In this document: piece by piece, positions 5,655-13,035 of the stretch
Position numbering within the stretch: the stretch's first letter is position 1
Layout of the letters: each line of letters opens with the position of its first letter
Source of the DNA: JAVBTT01 sp031556035
GTDB lineage: Bacteria; Bacillota; Clostridia; Oscillospirales; UBA929
Length of the DNA: 20,557 bases
NCBI GenBank assembly: GCA_031556035.1
Contig: JAVBTT010000031.1
Span: 1 to 20,557 of the forward strand
Reading direction: 5' to 3'
Made by a program: the position numbers and the translations under genes
Notes under the pieces: model-generated
Told to the model about the DNA's origin: nothing
Seen by the model: only the letters and a program-made list of their open reading frames with translations
Databases searched by the model: none

Positions 5655-7502
5655 TTACTGATCGCCCTTAAACAGAGCCGTGAACCGATCCCAGAAGGTC
5701 TCGTTTTTTGCTGTCTCGGTTTTACCGCTTTCCCGCTCCTCCAGTTTTTCAATGCCTTCGCACTTTAAGACAAACTGAACAAGAGAGGTGTCCGTATTTT
5801 TTGCGGAGGTAAACGAAACGGGGGCGAAATCGGTGCCGATATATTCATCCATCAGCTTGTCGATTTCCCGCTGCATGGCGTCCGGCATCCCGGACGTTTC
5901 CTCATGGAGCCTTGTCGTGCCTGCGTTTAGCTCATCCGCGCCTTTTTTCAGCTCCCCGATGCCACCGGCGAAGGAGGAAAGCCCGGAATTGAAATCCGCG
6001 TATCCCGCCGCAATCAGACTCACCCCGCCGGCATATTCGGTCAGCCCGTCGTGAAAGGCGGAGTAATTATCGGCAAGCTCCGACAGGCCGGACTGAAGCT
6101 GAGAAAGCGAATCCATTCCCGCCAGGGCCCCGCCGATTTGACGCGCCATGTCGTCAAGCGTCCCGGCAATCGTGTCAAGGGAGCCGGTCATCGTGTCGAT
6201 TGTGGAGCCGACAGCGTCAAACGAGGCCCTTACCTGGCTGTAAACGCCCTTTGCGTACTGCCCGGCTTTGTATGAATCGACCAGCGTATCAAGCAGAGCG
6301 TGTTGAGAGGCGTCTGTTTTCGCGTATAGCGCGGCAATCTCCGCCTCGGTGACCACCGCTTCGGGTATAGCGCCCATGGCTGTGTCAAGCGCCGCATACC
6401 CCTGAGAAAATCCGGTTTTCAGTTCGGCTAGTCCGCCGGAAACCTGCTTCAGCCCGCCGGAAAGCTCCGTCAAGCCCTGCGGAAGCTGCCCGAGGGCGCT
6501 CAAATCCGTTCCTCCGGGCGCGCCGCCGCTCAGCGAGGCCGAAATGCTTTCCAGAGCGCCATTGATTTGAGATGACGCTCCGATAAGCCGCTCGGAATTT
6601 CCGCTCAGCTCAGAAAGTCCCTTGTACAGCTCCCCGGAACCGCTTTTCAGCCTTGCCGCTCCGGTTTTCAGTTCGGAAGCCCCTTCCGCAAGCTTCCCGA
6701 CGCCTCCGTTTAAATCGGATATGGCGTCCACGAGCGGCTGAAGCCCGGCTGTGAACTCGCTTGCCGAGGGAAGACTTACGCTCATGGAGTAAGGCATCGC
6801 GGAGATCTCAACGCCAGGCATTTTGAAATCGGCGACGTCCGCGGATACGGTGATGTCGGCGTCCTTGCCTGGCATGACGGTGTAAGCGATCATCCTGTTT
6901 TTTCCCGCCTCCGCGACCGTGGCGCCGGGCGCCTTTATGTCGGCGCAGCGCTGTGTATCCAGAGTCAGGGAGATTTGAAGCAGGTAATTTTCGTAAAACA
7001 CAGGATTTGCGCCGTTGTTTCGGGCGCTTTTAATGTGTATCTCAAGTCTGCCGGACTTGCCTCCGAGCTCATTTGGAGACATCCGCGCCCCATCAAGCAA
7101 ATAGGCGAGCTCAAAGCTCCATGGAAGCTCCGCCGAGACCATATTTCCCTGATAATAGAAGTTGCTCTCTGCGGTGTCGAATGTCACCGTATCTCCGTCC
7201 CGCGCAAGAGGGCTTGTGTCGGTCAAATTCAGGACGGAGGCGTAATCGCCGTGATCGGTTGCACTGCCGCCGCCCTCCAGCTCAAAGTGGTTGACAGCGT
7301 ACACGGCGCTGACGCCGCCTTCCGCGTCGAGGGTGGCGTAGATGACCTCGTTTTTATCCCTGACTGTCGCCGCGCCCTGTTCGCTTGCGGCGGCGCTCCG
7401 GGTCTGAGTTCCCGGCGACGCCGACAATACTCCCGCGGACGCGCAGAGCAGGACAGCGGACAGGAACACGGCAGAAATTGATTTGAAAGTTTTGAGCTTC
7501 AT
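5655..7502 (-). CDS. Exported Leu/Gly heptad-repeat protein (YhgE/Pip-like family), MMPL partner
   Basis: A 615-residue protein with an N-terminal signal peptide (about 1-28, AVLLCASAGVLSAS) and a beta-rich region to about 250. A long central region (about 255-545) is full of Leu-x-x-Gly heptads such as LAEGASELKTGAARLKSGSG and LSELADNYSAFHDGLTEYAG, typical of X4-L-X3-G coiled-coil proteins. No C-terminal TM segment is visible, unlike full YhgE/Pip proteins, so it is probably secreted or surface-associated. The ATG overlaps the MMPL stop by 4 bp, with AGGAGG a few bases upstream, so the two are co-translated. Inferred role: extracytoplasmic accessory of the exporter. The exported substrate is unknown. 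Confidence 0.8.
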   Translation of the reverse strand: MKLKTFKSISAVFLSAVLLCASAGVLSASPGTQTRSAAASEQGAATVRDKNEVIYATLDAEGGVSAVYAVNHFELEGGGSATDHGDYASVLNLTDTSPLARDGDTVTFDTAESNFYYQGNMVSAELPWSFELAYLLDGARMSPNELGGKSGRLEIHIKSARNNGANPVFYENYLLQISLTLDTQRCADIKAPGATVAEAGKNRMIAYTVMPGKDADITVSADVADFKMPGVEISAMPYSMSVSLPSASEFTAGLQPLVDAISDLNGGVGKLAEGASELKTGAARLKSGSGELYKGLSELSGNSERLIGASSQINGALESISASLSGGAPGGTDLSALGQLPQGLTELSGGLKQVSGGLAELKTGFSQGYAALDTAMGAIPEAVVTEAEIAALYAKTDASQHALLDTLVDSYKAGQYAKGVYSQVRASFDAVGSTIDTMTGSLDTIAGTLDDMARQIGGALAGMDSLSQLQSGLSELADNYSAFHDGLTEYAGGVSLIAAGYADFNSGLSSFAGGIGELKKGADELNAGTTRLHEETSGMPDAMQREIDKLMDEYIGTDFAPVSFTSAKNTDTSLVQFVLKCEGIEKLEERESGKTETAKNETFWDRFTALFKGDQ

Positions 7503-9580
7503 TGGAATCCTCCTGTTTTTTGGGGTAATCTATCAAAAAATCCTGAATTAAAGGTGGTCTTGCCGATTGCCCTGTCGAGAAGGGTAAGCATCGCCGGAAG
7601 GAAGCAGGTTACCATCAGCATTGAGAGAATGGTTCCCCTGCCGAGCAGCAGGCCTATGTCTCCGATCGCGGGGTTGGAGGTTGTGGCTGAGAGTATGAAG
7701 CCCGCCGCCGCCAGGGTCGCGCCTGAGACCAGAATGGATTTAAACGAGCCGCCCAGCGCCGTGCGTACAGCCTCCTTTTTCCCCATCGTTTTCCGGTGCC
7801 TCATGTACGTCGTGGTCAGCAGAATGGCGTAGTCGACGGTGGCGCCGAGCTGCACAGTGGACAGCACCAGGTAGCCGATAAAGTTGATGGGGGTACCCAT
7901 AAAGTAGGGAATAGAGAGATTGATCCAGATGCCGGCCTCAATAGTAATCAGAAGCAAAAACGGTAGGACGGCCGAGCGGAAGGTAGCCAGCAGGACAAGG
8001 AAAATCGCGATGACCGCGACAAGGTTGACCATGACGTTGTCGATCTCGACGAGATTTTTCATATCGTAGAGGTTGGCGCTCTGCCCCAGCGACCAGGAGT
8101 CCTCGCTATAATAGCCCATCGTAGCGCTCTGGATATTTTCAACCGTGCTGAAGGCCGCGTCGCCCTCCGAGGCCGTGTTTGTATAGACGATGATGCGCGC
8201 ATAGTTATCGGAGTAAAACTGGGAGGTTATCTCCCTGCCCAGATATTCCGGAGGTATGGCCGAGTCCACGGTCGAGGCGTAGGACATCACCCCCGTCACA
8301 TGCTCAAGCCGCCTGAGATCGTCGCAAAGAGCCTGCTCCCTCGCCACGTCTCCGCGCGGCACCAGCAGCGCCATAACGGTGCTTTGCCCGAATATTTCCT
8401 TGATTCTTACGCTGTCCTGCGAGGAGCGGCTGCTCACGTCCAGGTTCTCGTTTCCGTATACGAATTGGGTCTGCCTCTGCCCCAGGAAGGCGGGTACAAG
8501 CAGCAGCGCAACAATCAGGACAACGGGCACCGCGAGCTTGGACAGCACCCTGTGAATGTTCTGAAAGCCGGGCATCAGCTCGCGGTGCCTGAATCTGTCT
8601 ATAAGCCTGTAGGTGCAGAGAGTGACGGCGGGCAGGAACACGACGGCCGTTACAAAGCTGAACACGATGCCCTTCGCGAGTGTGAGCCCCAGGTCAGCGC
8701 CGATCCGGAAGTTCATGAACATAAGCGCCAGGAAGCCAAACAGGGTGGTGACGGCGCTGGCCGCGATGGTCGACATGGATTCCTTTATAGAATGCTTCAT
8801 GGCCTCATCCGCGTCGGCGTATTTTTTGCGGTTATCCCCGAAGCTGTGGAGCAAAAAGACGGCGTAGTCAAGCGAAACGGCGAGCTGGAGTATGGGGCTT
8901 ACCGAGAACGACATAAAGGAGATTTCGCCCAGCAGCAGGTTTGTGCCCATGTTAATGAGAATTGCCACCCCGATGTTAAGCAAAAACAGAACGGGCTCCA
9001 TCCATGAGCTCGTTGACAGCGCGAGTATCAGTATAATTATGGGCACCAGCAGAAGCATCGCGCCTCCGGCCTCGCGGCTTGTAGCTCGCTGCACCGTGGC
9101 CATGTCAGGAGCTTCGCCCGCGACGGCGTTGCCCTCGCCGATCAGCTCCTGGATCGCGGCGGTTGTATCCTGTTCCGTCCCCTTGGCTATGGTTACGGAA
9201 AACAGGGCGCTGCCATCCTTGTAGAAACCCTCCACCGTTTCCCTGTCGCTCATCTCGAGCGGCTGCTTTATGTCGATCATGTCGTCCAGCCACATCACCT
9301 GAGTGACGCCGGGGAGAGCGGCAAGCTTCTTCTTGTACTCCACCGCCTCCATAACCGAGACATCTTTGACCATCACGCTTGCGTTGGGCATGGCCTCGGT
9401 GAATTCCGAGCTCATTATGTCGAGCGCTGTGGTAGACTGAGCGCCCGGAGGCAGATAGTCCACCATGTTGTAATTGACCTTCACAAAAAACGAAAGCACC
9501 GCGCAGATCGCGGTGGCAGTCAGAAATATGACAATGACCTTTTTCTTTTGCCTCACGATTAAGTCCGCGATTTTATCCAT
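7499..9580 (-). CDS. MMPL/RND-superfamily membrane exporter
   Basis: A 693-residue transporter with the RND two-fold repeat: TM1 (about 13-34), an extracytoplasmic loop (35-170), a TM bundle (171-325), TM7 (about 349-367), a second loop (370-510) and a second TM bundle (512-670). Each half has the Asp-Tyr pair of MMPL proton-relay segments: SLDYAVFLLH (D238/Y239) and TVDYAILLTT (D583/Y584). The ATG has AGGAGAGGG a few bases upstream. It is followed with a 4-bp overlap by the heptad-repeat gene and transcribed divergently from a TetR regulator, a common arrangement for a repressor-controlled exporter. Family knowledge: proton-driven export of lipids, fatty-acid derivatives, siderophores or drugs. 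The substrate cannot be told from the sequence. Confidence 0.92.
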   Translation of the reverse strand: MDKIADLIVRQKKKVIVIFLTATAICAVLSFFVKVNYNMVDYLPPGAQSTTALDIMSSEFTEAMPNASVMVKDVSVMEAVEYKKKLAALPGVTQVMWLDDMIDIKQPLEMSDRETVEGFYKDGSALFSVTIAKGTEQDTTAAIQELIGEGNAVAGEAPDMATVQRATSREAGGAMLLLVPIIILILALSTSSWMEPVLFLLNIGVAILINMGTNLLLGEISFMSFSVSPILQLAVSLDYAVFLLHSFGDNRKKYADADEAMKHSIKESMSTIAASAVTTLFGFLALMFMNFRIGADLGLTLAKGIVFSFVTAVVFLPAVTLCTYRLIDRFRHRELMPGFQNIHRVLSKLAVPVVLIVALLLVPAFLGQRQTQFVYGNENLDVSSRSSQDSVRIKEIFGQSTVMALLVPRGDVAREQALCDDLRRLEHVTGVMSYASTVDSAIPPEYLGREITSQFYSDNYARIIVYTNTASEGDAAFSTVENIQSATMGYYSEDSWSLGQSANLYDMKNLVEIDNVMVNLVAVIAIFLVLLATFRSAVLPFLLLITIEAGIWINLSIPYFMGTPINFIGYLVLSTVQLGATVDYAILLTTTYMRHRKTMGKKEAVRTALGGSFKSILVSGATLAAAGFILSATTSNPAIGDIGLLLGRGTILSMLMVTCFLPAMLTLLDRAIGKTTFNSGFFDRLPQKTGGFQ

Positions 9581-9602
9581 AAAGCCCTCTCCTAAGCAAC
9601 AG

Positions 9603-9647
9603 ACAGTTGCAATTCGGTCTGAACTGTATTATAATCGACACACAGTT
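9603..9647. promoter_or_regulatory. Three alternating AACTGT/ACAGTT half-sites, likely TetR operator
   Basis: ACAGTT at 9603-9608, AACTGT at 9622-9627 and ACAGTT at 9642-9647 alternate in orientation with start-to-start spacing of 19 and 20 bp, about two DNA turns. The middle and last sites flank the -10 box of the exporter promoter and occupy its spacer. This fits an operator for the divergently encoded TetR-type regulator. Binding is inferred. Confidence 0.6.
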
Positions 9648-9656
9648 GGGTAACAA
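9628..9656 (-). promoter_or_regulatory. Sigma-A promoter of the exporter operon
   Basis: On the minus strand TTGTTA (9651-9656) and a perfect TATAAT (9628-9633) are separated by 17 bp, about 48 bp before the MMPL start. Putative regulator half-sites overlap it. Confidence 0.72.
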
Positions 9657-9745
9657 CCATCAGATTGCCCGCGTATGTTTTTATTACGACACAATTTTTA
9701 TTATGTGTTGGATAGTCACTAAAAGTTTAAAATTGGAGGCCAGCC

Positions 9746-10309
9746 ATGCAAACTGACAGGGTGGACCGGCGCGTTAGATATACGAAGGCTCTGCTCAGGG
9801 ACGCGCTGGTGGAGCTTATGCAGACGCAGCACATCTCTGCGATATCCGTAAAGGCGCTCTGCGATATTGCCGACGTCAACCGCAGCACGTTTTACGCGCA
9901 TTATTCCGATCCGTACGACCTGCTCAACCAGATTGAGCGTGAGGTGCTGGCGAATCTGAAACGATACCTGGACAGGCAGGATTTCAACAGCAGCGAGCCT
10001 CTGTCCGTGCAGATACTGACCAGTATTCTCGATTATATTAAGGAAAACGCGGCGCTTTCAAAGGCGCTTCTCAGCGAAAACTGCGATTTCGCGATCCAGA
10101 AGGATATTATGGAGCTGGCTCAGATCATATCTGAGCAGATATATCCCAAGCTTGACATACGCACAATGGAGTATATCAAGGAGTTTGGCATAAACGGATG
10201 CGTCAGCGTGCTTCAAAAATGGCTGAGGGAAGGTACGCCGGAGCCTCCCGCGCTCTTGGCGGAGCTTATGATTCAGCTGATGTACTTCGGCATGAAGAGC
10301 TTTCAGTGA
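9746..10309 (+). CDS. TetR/AcrR-family transcriptional regulator
   Basis: A 187-residue protein with an N-terminal TetR helix-turn-helix (about 10-58): RRVRYTKALLRDALVELM, then ISVKALCDIADVNRSTFYAHYSD. The C-terminal helical domain (60-187) resembles the TetR_C domains of clostridial regulators and would bind a ligand. GGAGG lies 7 bases before the ATG. The divergent position relative to the MMPL exporter, with paired half-sites in the shared 165-bp intergenic region, suggests that it represses the exporter and probably itself, with release by an exported compound. Confidence 0.9.
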   Translation: MQTDRVDRRVRYTKALLRDALVELMQTQHISAISVKALCDIADVNRSTFYAHYSDPYDLLNQIEREVLANLKRYLDRQDFNSSEPLSVQILTSILDYIKENAALSKALLSENCDFAIQKDIMELAQIISEQIYPKLDIRTMEYIKEFGINGCVSVLQKWLREGTPEPPALLAELMIQLMYFGMKSFQ

Positions 10310-10349
10310 TTCTGCGCCTGATCCGCAAAACGCCGTCTGTAGATTTATA

Positions 10350-10378
10350 TTGCAAAACAGAGCTGACGGGCATAATAT
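10350..10378 (+). promoter_or_regulatory. Sigma-A promoter upstream of the VOC gene
   Basis: TTGCAA (10350-10355) and TAATAT (10373-10378) with a 17-bp spacer lie 100 bp before the VOC gene start in a 168-bp intergenic region. It probably drives 10478-12360 and perhaps the ModE-like gene. Confidence 0.6.
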
Positions 10379-10477
10379 TAGACAATGAGAGCTGGCATGA
10401 CCGTCGTATGGACAGAGCGCAGTCCTGAAAGACCGCGTCATGCACTCCCTATCATAAAACAGAATGGAGCATGCCAT

Positions 10478-10894
10478 ATGAAATTTAGGCCGTATTTAAC
10501 CTATAATGGCGAGTGCAATGAGGCGATCGAGCTTTATAAGCGCGCGTTCAGAACCGATGTAATGCAGATATTGCGGTTTTCAGACATGCCGGCGGGCCCC
10601 GGGTTTTCAATTCCGGAGGATTATAAGAGCCGGGTCGTTCAGGCGACGCTTAGGCTTGGCGAGGATTTTATACGCATGTCGGACTGCGGGCCGGGGCAGC
10701 CGCTCAACGATCCCGAATCGGAGCGCGTTTCAATAGCCGTGGAGGCTTCGGTTGAGGATGTGAAATACGCCTTTGGAGTGCTGGCCGAGGAAGGACGGGT
10801 GGGAATTGAGCTCGCCGAAACCTTTTACAGCCCATGCGCCGGAGTGGTGTTTGACAAGTTCGGGGTGATGTGGAACTTTGTCGCGCAGAAATAA
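10478..10894 (+). CDS. VOC-superfamily protein, PhnB-like
   Basis: A 138-residue protein with the start MKFRPYLTYNGECNEAIELY, typical of PhnB-like glyoxalase/bleomycin-resistance-fold proteins, and the end DKFGVMWNF (usually D-x-FGxxWx). The family folds into paired beta-alpha-beta-beta-beta units; many members have no known reaction. ATG 10478 is chosen because it begins the domain and has GGAG eight bases upstream; longer in-frame versions add unrelated residues. It is followed 39 bp later by the DUF1905/DUF1801 gene and likely co-transcribed. No substrate can be assigned. Confidence 0.85.
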   Translation: MKFRPYLTYNGECNEAIELYKRAFRTDVMQILRFSDMPAGPGFSIPEDYKSRVVQATLRLGEDFIRMSDCGPGQPLNDPESERVSIAVEASVEDVKYAFGVLAEEGRVGIELAETFYSPCAGVVFDKFGVMWNFVAQK

Positions 10895-10933
10895 TCGGAG
10901 ACCTTCGGTAAAATTCTGGAGGAGGCAGGGCGG

Positions 10934-11563
10934 ATGAAGGATAAAAAGTACGAGTTTGACGCGACAATACAAAAGGTGCCCGATTTGGACGGCGCTTATG
11001 TGGAAATTCCCTTTGATGTGAAGGCGGAATTTGGCAGGGGAAGGGTCTCCGTACACGCCTCCTTTGACGGAGAGCCCTACGACGGCCAGCTTGTCAAGAT
11101 GGGCACCCCGTGCCATATAATAGGGATACGCAAGGACATCAGGGCCAAGCTCGGAAAGCAGCCGGGCGATGTCGTGCGGGTGGAGTTTTGGGAACGGGAG
11201 CCTGCCCCCAAGGGGTTTGAGACGGTGGATGAGTACATTGCCCAGTTTCCGCCCGAGCGCCAGGATATCATGCGTAAAATTCGGCGGGTTATCCGTGAGG
11301 CGGCGCCAGACGCCGAGGAGCGGTCAAGCTGGGGAATGCCCACCTTCTGGCAGGGTGAAAATCTTGTCCACTTCTCAAACGCCAAGAATCATGTGGGGTT
11401 TCACCCGGGCTCCGAGGCCATGCTGTTTTTCGCGGACAAGCTCGCGGGCTATAACACCAGCAAGGGCACTGCCCAGTTTCCATATTCAGAGCCCATCCCG
11501 TACGACCTGATAAGCGAAATAACCCGCTGGCGGGTGGCCCACGTTCGGGGGGAGAAATCATAG
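10934..11563 (+). CDS. DUF1905-DUF1801 fusion protein
   Basis: A 209-residue protein made of two small domains. Residues about 3-90 (KYEFDATIQKVPDLDGAYVEIPFDV to PGDVVRVEFWERE) match the DUF1905 beta-barrel pattern. Residues about 95-205 (TVDEYIAQFPPERQDIMRKI, then WGMPTFWQGENLVHFSNAK, then HVGFHPG) match DUF1801/YdhG-like proteins of frataxin-like fold. GGAGGAGG lies about 8 bases before the ATG. The stop overlaps the beginning of the next gene. Function is not known; YdhG-like proteins have been linked to iron handling, but that is family knowledge and not shown here. Confidence 0.82.
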   Translation: MKDKKYEFDATIQKVPDLDGAYVEIPFDVKAEFGRGRVSVHASFDGEPYDGQLVKMGTPCHIIGIRKDIRAKLGKQPGDVVRVEFWEREPAPKGFETVDEYIAQFPPERQDIMRKIRRVIREAAPDAEERSSWGMPTFWQGENLVHFSNAKNHVGFHPGSEAMLFFADKLAGYNTSKGTAQFPYSEPIPYDLISEITRWRVAHVRGEKS

Positions 11564-12360
11564 ACACCGGAGAGCTGATAGTCATACGCGGCGGGGGTGA
11601 CCTGGCCACCGGAGTAGTTCAGAAGTTTTACCGTGCCGGATTCCAGGTTCTGATCCTGGAGACCCCGGAACCGACCGCGATACGGCGGAGCGTCGCGCTG
11701 TGTGAGGCCGTGTACACAGGGCTCGTGCGCGTGGAGGACATCGTCTGTCGCCTCGCCTCCGGTACGGAGAGCCTTGAGGCGATTTGGCGAAGCGGCGAGG
11801 TCGCGCTGCTGATAGACCCGGATGCCCGCCTCATCCCGGCTCTGTCGCCCGCCGCCGTTGTCGACGCGATAATCGCCAAACGCAATTTGGGGACTCATCG
11901 AGGCATGGCCCCGGTCACCATCGCGCTCGGTCCCGGCTTCCGCGCGGGCGAGGATGTGGACGCGGTGATCGAAACCTCGCGGGGGCACGACCTCGGCCGT
12001 TTGATACTCAAGGGCAAGGCGCTGGAAAACACAGGTGTCCCGGGCGAGTTGGGCGGACAGGGCGCGCGGCGAGTGCTGCACGCTCCCGTCGGCGGGTTTG
12101 TGCGCCATGTGCGCGAGATTGGCGACATCGTCCGGACAGGAGAAGCCTTGCTCACCGTCGGCGGGATTACGATGAGCGCACCGTTTGACGGTCTGCTGCG
12201 CGGTCTTATCCGTGAGGGCATGAACGTCCCCAAGGGCATGAAGCTTGCGGATGTCGACCCGCGTGAGGAAACCGACTGGCGCACGATCTCCGATAAGGCT
12301 CGCTGCCTTGGTGGAGCGGCGCTTGAAGCGTTTTTTGTTGTGCGGAAGCGCAACAACTGA
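11560..12360 (+). CDS. yqeB: YqeB-like selenium-dependent molybdenum hydroxylase accessory protein, no canonical start
   Basis: The frame reads IDTGELIVIRGGGDLATGVV, a Rossmann-like glycine motif, then YRAGFQVLILETPEPTAIRR and SVALCEAVYTG, and ends near SDKARCLGGAALEAFFV. This is the pattern of YqeB/EF2563 proteins in selenium-dependent molybdenum hydroxylase systems. A GTG at 11710 would be a legal start but would remove the first ~50 residues, including the glycine motif. Upstream of the motif I find only non-standard codons: ATA 11560 (five bases after a GGGGGGAG run), ATC 11557 or CTG 11575. The DUF1801 gene stop TAG (11561-11563) overlaps this point, suggesting coupled re-initiation or a sequencing error. 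No hydroxylase genes are nearby. Known of the family: cofactor maturation of labile-selenium xanthine-dehydrogenase-type enzymes. Start position uncertain. Confidence 0.78.
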   Translation: MDTGELIVIRGGGDLATGVVQKFYRAGFQVLILETPEPTAIRRSVALCEAVYTGLVRVEDIVCRLASGTESLEAIWRSGEVALLIDPDARLIPALSPAAVVDAIIAKRNLGTHRGMAPVTIALGPGFRAGEDVDAVIETSRGHDLGRLILKGKALENTGVPGELGGQGARRVLHAPVGGFVRHVREIGDIVRTGEALLTVGGITMSAPFDGLLRGLIREGMNVPKGMKLADVDPREETDWRTISDKARCLGGAALEAFFVVRKRNN

Positions 12361-12435
12361 AGCGTCACGACAAAATCTTGACAAAACATATATGTCTGCA
12401 AAACCTTAAGTTGGCAAACGACAGGGGGCAGTTTT

Positions 12436-12777
12436 GTGCGGCCGATACGCCCGCTACTGCGCATAACTCTTGCGAAGGACGAGAAATTTTTCGGTCCCGG
12501 CGCTCGCCAGCTTCTTTCACTGATAGAGAGCACGGGTTCCGTGAGCCTTGCCTGTCAGGAGATGGGGATGTCCTACAGCAAGGGCTGGAAAATACTTGAC
12601 AGAATGGAGCGGGAAATGGAACGCCCCGTCATACACAGGAGGCACGGCGGAAAAAATGGCGGCGCGGCGGCGCTGACTGAACTCGGCAGGGAGCTGCTGG
12701 AAAGATATTGCTCATATGAGATGGAGTGCGAAAGGGCGGCAAGCGAGCTTTTTGATAAGCACTTCGGCGATTTTTAG
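12436..12777 (+). CDS. ModE-like winged-helix DNA-binding regulator
   Basis: A 113-residue protein matching the N-terminal DNA-binding domain of ModE (LysR-type HTH): FFGPGARQLLSLIESTGSVS, then MGMSYSKGWKILDRMERE, then HGGKNGGAAALTELGRELL. The C-terminal molybdate-binding (Mop) domains are absent, as in the short ModE-like proteins next to molybdenum genes in Firmicutes. The GTG start at 12436 is supported by AGGGGG upstream. It follows yqeB by 75 bp in the same direction. Inferred: controls molybdenum-hydroxylase or molybdate genes located elsewhere; how it would sense molybdate without Mop domains is not evident. Confidence 0.85.
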   Translation: MRPIRPLLRITLAKDEKFFGPGARQLLSLIESTGSVSLACQEMGMSYSKGWKILDRMEREMERPVIHRRHGGKNGGAAALTELGRELLERYCSYEMECERAASELFDKHFGDF

Positions 12778-12778
12778 C

Positions 12779-12799
12779 GCTCAAATTACCGCTTTGAGC
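12779..12799 (+). terminator. Weak stem-loop after the ModE-like gene
   Basis: GCTCAAA (12779-12785) pairs with TTTGAGC (12793-12799), 7-nt loop, directly after the TAG stop. No T run follows, so it is only a candidate. Confidence 0.35.
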
Positions 12800-12802
12800 C
12801 TT

Positions 12803-12900
12803 AGAACCTGTTTATAATCTTTACAACACCCTCAAGGGTATGTAATATAAGCCAAAGAGGGTGAAGATATGAGGCTATCATACCCGAGCGATATAACTAG
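12803..12900 (+). mobile_element. Decayed IS5-family remnant (end plus first codons of transposase)
   Basis: AGAACCTGTTTATAATC at 12803-12819 resembles the terminal sequence of clostridial IS5-type elements. It is followed by a ribosome binding site and ATG at 12869 starting MRLSYPSDITR, the N-terminus of IS5-family transposases. The frame then loses similarity at about 12901 and stops at 12926-12928. Only one element end and about 11 codons remain, so this is an inert scar. Confidence 0.6.
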
Positions 12901-12930
12901 AGATGTCCCCCTGAAAATATCCAAATGATT

Positions 12931-12959
12931 TTGACAGTGTAATAATAATTTGGTATACT
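12931..12959 (+). promoter_or_regulatory. Near-consensus sigma-A promoter of rhamnulokinase
   Basis: TTGACA (12931-12936), 17-bp spacer, TATACT (12954-12959), about 75 bp before the rhamnulokinase ATG. The leader between them is GC-rich. The near-consensus match suggests strong basal expression or control by a repressor. Confidence 0.82.
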
Positions 12960-13035
12960 GGAAGAAAGCATAAGACAGTCGGCGGGTTCCGCGAAGGGCA
13001 AAGCGCGGACCGCGCACGGCGAAGGATGGAAACAT

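Noticed and set aside
8300..9007. Long plus-strand open frame antisense to the MMPL gene
   Set aside because: No ribosome binding site, His/Gln-rich nonsense composition, and the opposite strand encodes a complete transporter; it results from GC-biased codon use.
11710..12360. GTG at 11710 as the true start of the YqeB-like protein
   Set aside because: It would remove the conserved N-terminal glycine motif that is in frame upstream; an uncertain rare start near 11560 is more consistent with the family.
12360..12435. TTGACA at 12375 as a promoter for the ModE-like gene
   Set aside because: No acceptable -10 box occurs 16-18 bp downstream; read-through from the upstream genes is simpler.
12960..13030. 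Riboswitch in the rhamnulokinase leader
   Set aside because: Only a short GC-rich stem is visible; no conserved riboswitch core was recognised.
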